A stretch of 11,978 nucleotides of DNA, from positions 315-12,292 of the forward strand of contig DBVU01000067.1 in assembly GCA_002308195.1 (NCBI GenBank). The letters run 5' to 3'. Source of the stretch: Bacteroidales bacterium UBA1256 (lineage in GTDB: Bacteria > Bacteroidota > Bacteroidia > Bacteroidales > Paludibacteraceae). Below, piece by piece: positions 7,406 through 11,978 of this stretch; the stretch's first letter is position 1, and each line of letters starts with the position of its first letter. A program made the translations under genes and the position numbers. A model generated the notes under the pieces. It did no database searches, was not told the origin of the DNA, and saw only the letters and a program-made list of their open reading frames with translations.

Positions 7406-7430
7406 AAACACAAAAAACATATAAGGTATT

Positions 7431-7970
7431 ATGACAGCAGAAGATGTAAAAAATGCTATCCGTAATGTGCCTGATTTTCCAATCAAAGGCATACAGTTCA
7501 AGGACATCACTACCGCATTGGCTAGACACGATTGTCTGTGCTGGATGAAGGATGAGATTGTGAAGTTGTACAAAGACAAGGGCATCACCAAAGTGGTGGG
7601 TATAGAGTCTCGCGGTTTTATTCTTGCGCCCGCTATTGCTATGGAGATCGGTGCGGGATTTGTACCTATCCGCAAACAAAACAAATTGCCGGCAGAGACC
7701 GTGTCTGTGACGTATGCCAAAGAGTATGGTGAAGATACTATCCAGATCCATAAAGATGCACTCGGTCCAAACGATATCGTGCTAATCCATGACGATATCT
7801 TAGCTACAGGCGGCTCGATGGAGGCAGCGATCAACCTAGTGAAGAAGTTGAATGTAAAGAAGATCTATGTCAACTGTATCATCGAACTCGAAGGACTGAA
7901 TGGCCGCAATTATCTGAAGGGTAAAGCAGAGAATGTAGACTGTCTGTTTGGTATCGAGGTAGACGAGTAG
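7431..7970 (+). CDS. apt: Adenine phosphoribosyltransferase
   Basis: This cytoplasmic salvage enzyme joins adenine and PRPP to make AMP and pyrophosphate. It has 179 residues, the usual size. The type I phosphoribosyltransferase PRPP motif is V117-L-I-H-D-D-I-L-A-T-G-G-S129, with acidic pair D121-D122. Further family landmarks are the N-terminal DFPIKGIQFKDITT, the segment GIESRGFILAPAIA and the flexible-loop region RKQNKLPAETVSVTYAKEYG, which together point to adenine and not hypoxanthine or xanthine as substrate. A weak AAGG lies 4 bases before the ATG. The 78-base gap upstream carries parS and a palindrome, so apt may begin a new transcript, although no convincing promoter can be read there. 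uvrC follows after 23 bases. The order mnmG-apt-uvrC is familiar from Bacteroidales genomes. Confidence 0.97.
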   Translation: MTAEDVKNAIRNVPDFPIKGIQFKDITTALARHDCLCWMKDEIVKLYKDKGITKVVGIESRGFILAPAIAMEIGAGFVPIRKQNKLPAETVSVTYAKEYGEDTIQIHKDALGPNDIVLIHDDILATGGSMEAAINLVKKLNVKKIYVNCIIELEGLNGRNYLKGKAENVDCLFGIEVDE

Positions 7971-7979
7971 TTAAAGGGT

Positions 7980-7984
7980 AGAGG
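7980..7984 (+). promoter_or_regulatory. Shine-Dalgarno-like site for uvrC
   Basis: AGAGG lies 9 bases before the uvrC ATG, with AAAGGG just upstream of it. It is one of the few places in the window with a purine-rich ribosome-binding sequence at plausible spacing; most genes here have none or start within the preceding gene. It supports the ATG at 7994 as the start of uvrC. Confidence 0.4.
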
Positions 7985-7993
7985 CTGCTATTA

Positions 7994-9814
7994 ATGCCGA
8001 CCAAGGATAATCATATTGCCCTCTTGCTCAAACGCATACCCGAGAGTCCGGGTGTGTACCAATACTTTGACCAAGAAGGACAGATTATCTACGTAGGCAA
8101 AGCCAAGAACCTACATCGACGCGTCAATAGCTATTTCAACAAAGACCACCAGTCTAGCAAGACACGTCAGTTAGTAGCACATATAGCGGATATCAAGTAT
8201 GTAGTGGTGGACAATGAGCAAGATGCCTTCTTGCTGGAAAACAACCTAATCAAACAATATCAACCGCACTACAATATTCTGCTCAAGGATGGAAAATCTT
8301 ACCCGCGTATATGCATAACGAACGAACCCTATCCTCGTATTTTCAAGACAAGAACCATCAACAAAAAGATTGGGGAATACTATGGTCCATATAGTTTTGG
8401 CAATACTGTCGATCTAGTGGTTGAACTGATACACAAACTCTATCCGATTCGCACATGTAATATACCTATTACGCCCGATTCCATCGAAAAAAAGAAGACT
8501 CGTGTATGCCTCAAGTATCACCTGAAAAATTGCTGCGGTATATGCGAGGGAAAAGCAGGAAGCGAACAGTATCAAAAATGGATTGACCAGGCACGACAGA
8601 TTATCAAGGGCGATGCGCACGATATAGAGAAACAGCTGCAAGAGGAGATGGAGATGATGGCCTCGCAGATGAAATACGAAGAGGCCGCTATGATCAAGCA
8701 CAAGATAGACTTGCTTGAACAATTCCGCAGCAAGACCATTATCACTACAACTGTAGCGCGCGATGTGGATGTGTTTGGTTATGACGAACAAGACGAACGT
8801 GTATATATAGCCATGCTGCATGTGCATAACGGCAGCATTGTGCAGGGTCAGACTATCGAGTATAGGCGCAAGATGGAAGAACAAAGAGAGGAACTTCTGG
8901 CACTGGGAATGATGGAATTGCGTGAGCAACTGAAAAGCCAAACAAAAGACGTGATTGTTCCGTTTATTCCGGATATATTTGATGAGTCGCTACATGTGCA
9001 CATTGCGCTGAATGGGGACAGAAAAAAACTGCTGGACTTAGCCATGCAGAATGTGCGGCAGTACAAACTGGACCGAATCAAACAAGAGGACAAACTCAAT
9101 CCCGAACAACGGGCAGTGCGTATATTGGGCGAACTGCAACAAATGATGGGCCTACCTACTCTGCCACGATGGATCGATTGTTTTGACAATTCGAATATCC
9201 AGGGCACTAACGCGGTGGCTGGTTGTGTAGTTTATCGAATGGGGAGACCGTGTAAGAACGACTATAAGCGATTTGAGATAAAGACGGTAGAAGGGGCTGA
9301 CGATTACGCCAGTATGCGCGAAGTTGTCAGGAGACGTTATCTTCGACTAAAAGAAGAAGGACAAGAGATGCCGGATCTGATTATCGCCGATGGAGGTATC
9401 GGACAGATGCATGCCATTCGCGAAGCCGTAGAGGATCAGTTGGATTTGCACATACCGATAGCCGGACTCAAAAAAAATGACAAGCACCGCACTCAAACTC
9501 TCTTGTTGGGTTTCCCTCCTCAAGAGATTGGCATGCCCGTGACGAGTGATGTGTTTCGACTGATGACGAATATCCAGGATGAGGTACACAGATTTGCTAT
9601 CGCGTACCACAAACAGAGACGTAGCAAGGCGCAAATTCATAGCCAACTAGATGATATTCAGGGAGTTGGAGCGGTTACTAAACAAAAAATACTGCAACAT
9701 TTTGGTTCCGTGAAACGCGCTAGAATGGCAAAAAAGGAAGAATGGATAGAATTGCTCGGAACTAACAGAGGATCAGCCATTTACGAAGAAATTCAGGCAA
9801 AAATAACGCGCTGA
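7994..9814 (+). CDS. uvrC: UvrC, excinuclease ABC subunit C
   Basis: UvrC makes both incisions around a lesion in nucleotide excision repair, after UvrA and UvrB have marked the damage. It has 606 residues. The N-terminal GIY-YIG nuclease (3' incision) is intact, with Y22, Y33-V-G35, R43 and E82. Four cysteines, C155, C172, C180 and C184, correspond to those known to hold a 4Fe-4S cluster in E. coli UvrC. The UvrB-binding UVR helix pair is at about 214-246 (KYEEAAMIKHKIDLLEQF). The RNase H-like nuclease (5' incision) begins near W393 and shows D398, D466 in IADGG and H532 in DEVHRFA. Tandem helix-hairpin-helix motifs close the protein (DDIQGVGAVTKQKIL). The stop is 22 bases before tsaE. All catalytic parts look functional. 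Confidence 0.97.
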   Translation: MPTKDNHIALLLKRIPESPGVYQYFDQEGQIIYVGKAKNLHRRVNSYFNKDHQSSKTRQLVAHIADIKYVVVDNEQDAFLLENNLIKQYQPHYNILLKDGKSYPRICITNEPYPRIFKTRTINKKIGEYYGPYSFGNTVDLVVELIHKLYPIRTCNIPITPDSIEKKKTRVCLKYHLKNCCGICEGKAGSEQYQKWIDQARQIIKGDAHDIEKQLQEEMEMMASQMKYEEAAMIKHKIDLLEQFRSKTIITTTVARDVDVFGYDEQDERVYIAMLHVHNGSIVQGQTIEYRRKMEEQREELLALGMMELREQLKSQTKDVIVPFIPDIFDESLHVHIALNGDRKKLLDLAMQNVRQYKLDRIKQEDKLNPEQRAVRILGELQQMMGLPTLPRWIDCFDNSNIQGTNAVAGCVVYRMGRPCKNDYKRFEIKTVEGADDYASMREVVRRRYLRLKEEGQEMPDLIIADGGIGQMHAIREAVEDQLDLHIPIAGLKKNDKHRTQTLLLGFPPQEIGMPVTSDVFRLMTNIQDEVHRFAIAYHKQRRSKAQIHSQLDDIQGVGAVTKQKILQHFGSVKRARMAKKEEWIELLGTNRGSAIYEEIQAKITR

Positions 9815-9836
9815 GAATTAAATATTTGTTAGAAAC

Positions 9837-10292
9837 ATGTATACTTACACTATAAAAAAAGACGAAAAAAATGAACTTTTAATGTTCAATGAGTCGGAAC
9901 AGTGTGTTTCGCCGCTCGAGATGCTCAAATTGGCAGAACCACATCGTGTTTTTGCTTTTGATGGAAAAATGGGTGCAGGTAAAACCACTTTTATCAAACA
10001 ACTGTGTCTGTCGATGGGAACGATGGATGTGGTCAACAGTCCGACTTTTGCCATCGTCAATGTGTATGATGTGGAACAACCATACAAAGGTGAAGTATAT
10101 CATTTCGACTGTTATCGACTCAAGGACATTCGCGAGGCGATCGATTTCGGAGCAGAGGAATATCTCTATTCGGGCAACTACTGTTTCATCGAGTGGCCGG
10201 AGATAATCTCCCCTATCCTACCGGAAGATACAGTCTATATACATATTGAACCTCAACCCAACGGAGACAGAAAATTGATAGTAGAATTATGA
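9837..10292 (+). CDS. tsaE: TsaE, ATPase of tRNA t6A37 biosynthesis
   Basis: TsaE is the P-loop ATPase that works with TsaD and TsaB to place threonylcarbamoyl on A37 of ANN-decoding tRNAs, an essential modification in most bacteria. It has 151 residues, the expected size. The P-loop is G43-K-M-G-A-G-K-T-T51. The family-specific segments [19 protein letters not shown] and FIEWPE follow in order. The start at 9837 gives the usual short N-terminus before the P-loop; no Shine-Dalgarno sequence is seen, and the 22 bases upstream are A/T-rich. The sequence AATATTTG at 9821-9828 is one mismatch from the Bacteroidota -7 element, but it lies very close to the ATG and lacks a -33 partner. The stop overlaps the lolD start as ATGA. 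TsaD and TsaB are not in the window. Confidence 0.96.
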   Translation: MYTYTIKKDEKNELLMFNESEQCVSPLEMLKLAEPHRVFAFDGKMGAGKTTFIKQLCLSMGTMDVVNSPTFAIVNVYDVEQPYKGEVYHFDCYRLKDIREAIDFGAEEYLYSGNYCFIEWPEIISPILPEDTVYIHIEPQPNGDRKLIVEL

Positions 10293-10942
10293 TACAGGTC
10301 AAGGACATATACAAATCGTTTGACGATTTGCAAGTACTGAAAGGTGTTAACCTCGAAGTGAAGAAAGGCGAGATTGTTGCCATCGTCGGCAAATCCGGTG
10401 CGGGCAAAACTACTCTACTCCAGATTATCGGAACACTGGATCGTCCTACCAGCGGTCAAGTGTTGATTGAAGGAACAGATGTGTTCAGTCTCAATGATAC
10501 GCAGTTGGCAGCTTTCCGCAACAAACATATTGGTTTTATCTTCCAGTTCCATCAATTGTTACCCGAGTTTACTGCCCTGGAGAATGTCTGTATTCCGGCC
10601 ATGATTGCGGGTCAGAAACCGACTGATTATCAGGCTCGTGCCAAGCAGTTGCTGACAGAATTAGGACTAGCTGACCGTATGGATCACAAGCCCAATGCTT
10701 TGTCCGGTGGAGAGAAACAGCGTGTAGCCGCAGCCAGAGCACTAATGATGAGTCCGGATATTATCTTAGCCGACGAGCCGACCGGCAGTTTGGACGAGAA
10801 GAATAAGAAGGAATTGAGTGACCTGCTGCAACAACTGCGCAAACAGTATGGTCAAACGATTCTGCTGGTGACGCACGATAAGGAATTAGCACAAATCAGC
10901 GACCGAATTATTGAGATCAAGGATGGAGTGATTAAGTCATGA
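10289..10942 (+). CDS. lolD: ABC transporter ATP-binding protein, LolD type (lipoprotein release)
   Basis: LolD is the ATPase of the LolCDE complex, which extracts outer-membrane lipoproteins from the inner membrane and hands them to LolA. The protein has 217 residues and a complete nucleotide-binding domain: Walker A G34-K-S-G-A-G-K-T-T42, Q-loop in [18 protein letters not shown], signature L138-S-G-G-E-K-Q-R145, Walker B I158-ILADEP with E163, D-loop GSLD, and H196 in LVTHD. The phrase [16 protein letters not shown] is characteristic of LolD within the LolD/MacB/FtsE group. The permease subunits are not in the window, so MacB-like export ATPase remains a less likely alternative. Both ends overlap neighbours as ATGA, with tsaE before and gldB after. 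Confidence 0.88.
   Translation: MIQVKDIYKSFDDLQVLKGVNLEVKKGEIVAIVGKSGAGKTTLLQIIGTLDRPTSGQVLIEGTDVFSLNDTQLAAFRNKHIGFIFQFHQLLPEFTALENVCIPAMIAGQKPTDYQARAKQLLTELGLADRMDHKPNALSGGEKQRVAAARALMMSPDIILADEPTGSLDEKNKKELSDLLQQLRKQYGQTILLVTHDKELAQISDRIIEIKDGVIKS
10312..10330 (+). repeat. Small inverted repeat in the 5' end of lolD
   Basis: CAAATCGT and ACGATTTG are exact inverted copies separated by TTG, so the mRNA could form an 8-bp hairpin starting 23 bases after the lolD start codon. It lies just past the ATGA overlap with tsaE and might slow or tune re-initiation. It falls in coding sequence (residues about 8-14) and may be incidental. Confidence 0.3.
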
Positions 10943-11949
10943 AAAAGTATCTTATTTTCATCATATGCGCATGCGCTTTGATTAGTTGCCATCGAGGTCG
11001 AACCTATTGGCCCAAAAGCAGCGAGATGGAAACGCAGACAGTTGAAATTGTGCGTTTTGACAATGCGCTACTGAATGTCAATTCGGCTACTGTGATGCAT
11101 GATATTCGTGTTCTTTATGACGAGTATCCGGTGTTTATGCCTCTGTGGGTAGAGGATATCTTGGGTATCTCGGCCGAAGATACTGCCTATCTGGCCGAAG
11201 CACTGCCTCAATTTCTTCATGATACGCTCTACGGATTTGAGCAAACCAATGCTCGAGAGAAAGAGATGTTTGCCGATATAAGCGATATACAAACATCTAT
11301 AAGTCTGGCATTTACGCGCATCAAATACCTCTATCCGGAAACAGAAATACCGAGTCTGTATCTCTTCATTTCCGGTTTTAATGCTCCTATCTATTTTGCG
11401 GATGAACTGATTGGAATTGGTGCAGATATGTATTTGGGTAGCGACTATGAGTATTACAATCGCGTGGTGTATGAATACCAAAAACAAACCATGCGCAAGG
11501 AGTGTATTCCGGTGGATGTCATCAGCGCCTATCTCTTCCGGACCCTACCCTATACGAGCGATAAAAATCGACTACTGGACCAAATGATTTATCGCGGAAA
11601 AATCATGTATCTGACATCGCAAATATTTGATAATCTGCCCGCTTACGAAGTGATGGGTTGGACCAAAGAACAATGGCAATGGTGCATCAAGCACGAACGC
11701 GCTATATGGCATCTGGTAATGGACAAACGCGATTTGTTCAAGACCGAAAGTCTGATACTGACCGGTTATCTCAACGATGCGCCGTTTACCTCTGAAATCT
11801 CGCAAGATGCACCCGGGCGATTGGGTATCTGGCTCGGATGGCGTATTGCGGAGAGCTATATGGAACACAATCAGACAGTTAGCCTGCAAGAACTGATGGC
11901 TGAAGGCGATGCACAGAAAATACTGGAAGAGAGTTATTACAAGCCGTAA
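10939..11949 (+). CDS. gldB: GldB-family lipoprotein
   Basis: The gene encodes 336 residues. The N-terminus is a lipoprotein signal: Lys2-Lys3, a hydrophobic stretch, then the lipobox L14-I-S-C17, so Cys17 should become the lipidated first residue after cleavage. The rest is soluble, without further membrane segments, and reads like Gld[12 protein letters not shown] near the start, [14 protein letters not shown], a central segment with [22 protein letters not shown], and near the end [16 protein letters not shown]. GldB was defined as essential for gliding in Flavobacterium johnsoniae, but relatives occur in many non-gliding Bacteroidota, where the role is unclear. No other gliding gene is present here. 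It overlaps lolD as ATGA, so a lipoprotein is produced together with a lipoprotein-sorting ATPase. The family call is from recognition, without a search. Confidence 0.82.
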   Translation: MKKYLIFIICACALISCHRGRTYWPKSSEMETQTVEIVRFDNALLNVNSATVMHDIRVLYDEYPVFMPLWVEDILGISAEDTAYLAEALPQFLHDTLYGFEQTNAREKEMFADISDIQTSISLAFTRIKYLYPETEIPSLYLFISGFNAPIYFADELIGIGADMYLGSDYEYYNRVVYEYQKQTMRKECIPVDVISAYLFRTLPYTSDKNRLLDQMIYRGKIMYLTSQIFDNLPAYEVMGWTKEQWQWCIKHERAIWHLVMDKRDLFKTESLILTGYLNDAPFTSEISQDAPGRLGIWLGWRIAESYMEHNQTVSLQELMAEGDAQKILEESYYKP

Positions 11950-11954
11950 AGGAA

Positions 11955-11978
11955 ATGAGAAAACATTGGATCGATAAT
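11955..11978 (+). CDS. Start of a further gene, truncated by window end (possible acyltransferase 3 family)
   Basis: An ATG lies 5 bases after the gldB stop, and the eight codons to the window edge read MRKHWIDN. The tight spacing on the same strand and a purine-rich AAAGGAA directly before the ATG suggest a true gene start in the same operon. Integral-membrane acyltransferases of the acyltransferase 3 family often begin with a basic residue or two followed by W-I-D-N/Y-L-R, so that family is a reasonable guess. Eight residues cannot establish it. Confidence 0.4.

Noticed and set aside
7353..7430. Promoter for apt of the Bacteroidota type (TTTG at -33, TAnnTTTG at -7).
   Set aside because: The nearest -7 match, TTAGTTTG at 7363-7370, has one mismatch, is part of the palindrome and lacks a -33 element at the right distance. 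A promoter here is possible but cannot be supported from sequence.
7971..7993. Searched the small gaps (433-447, 7971-7993, 9815-9836) for small genes, tRNAs or terminators.
   Set aside because: They are 15 to 23 bases long, with no stable hairpin plus T-run and no room for a gene.
10967..10976. GCGCATGCGC palindrome in the gldB signal-peptide region.
   Set aside because: Only 10 bases, in coding sequence for the Cys/Ala-rich signal peptide; consistent with chance.

Overview
The window is a gene-dense stretch in which every recognisable gene lies on the + strand. Several features point to the phylum Bacteroidota, most likely Bacteroidales: a GldB-type lipoprotein, a long RodA with extra membrane segments, the order mnmG-apt-uvrC, and the near absence of Shine-Dalgarno sequences. 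There are no tRNA or rRNA genes, CRISPR arrays, insertion sequences or phage genes. The gene content is housekeeping, not accessory.

Region 1 (1-5014) is the cell-elongation (Rod complex) cluster: the C-terminal part of mreB, then mreC, mreD, mrdA (PBP2) and rodA. From mreC onward each gene overlaps the next by 4 to 20 bases. Together they encode the MreB cytoskeleton, its membrane couplers, the glycan polymerase and its partner transpeptidase.

Region 2 (5014-7352) continues without a break into yraN (a nuclease-fold protein of the UPF0102 family) and mnmG (tRNA wobble-uridine modification). The run from mreB to mnmG therefore looks like one transcription unit that ends with mnmG.

Region 3 (7353-7430) is the largest gap between genes, at 78 bases. 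It holds a perfect 20-bp palindrome and, 7 bases further on, a 16-bp sequence that fits the ParB-binding parS consensus TGTTNCACGTGAAACA at every position. If real, this is a chromosome-partition centromere between mnmG and apt, and it suggests the window lies on the origin side of the chromosome. This is the most notable non-coding signal in the window.

Region 4 (7431-9814) holds apt (adenine salvage) and uvrC (nucleotide excision repair nuclease). Region 5 (9837-11978) holds tsaE (tRNA t6A synthesis), lolD (ABC ATPase for lipoprotein release) and gldB (a lipoprotein). These three are chained by ATGA stop-start overlaps. The first eight codons of another gene follow at the window edge.

I found no gene cluster that looks like a new defence, toxin or biosynthetic system. 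The points worth following up are the parS/palindrome pair, a Cys/His cluster in PBP2 that may bind metal, the lineage-specific insert in RodA, the tail on YraN, and the tight coupling of tsaE, lolD and gldB.
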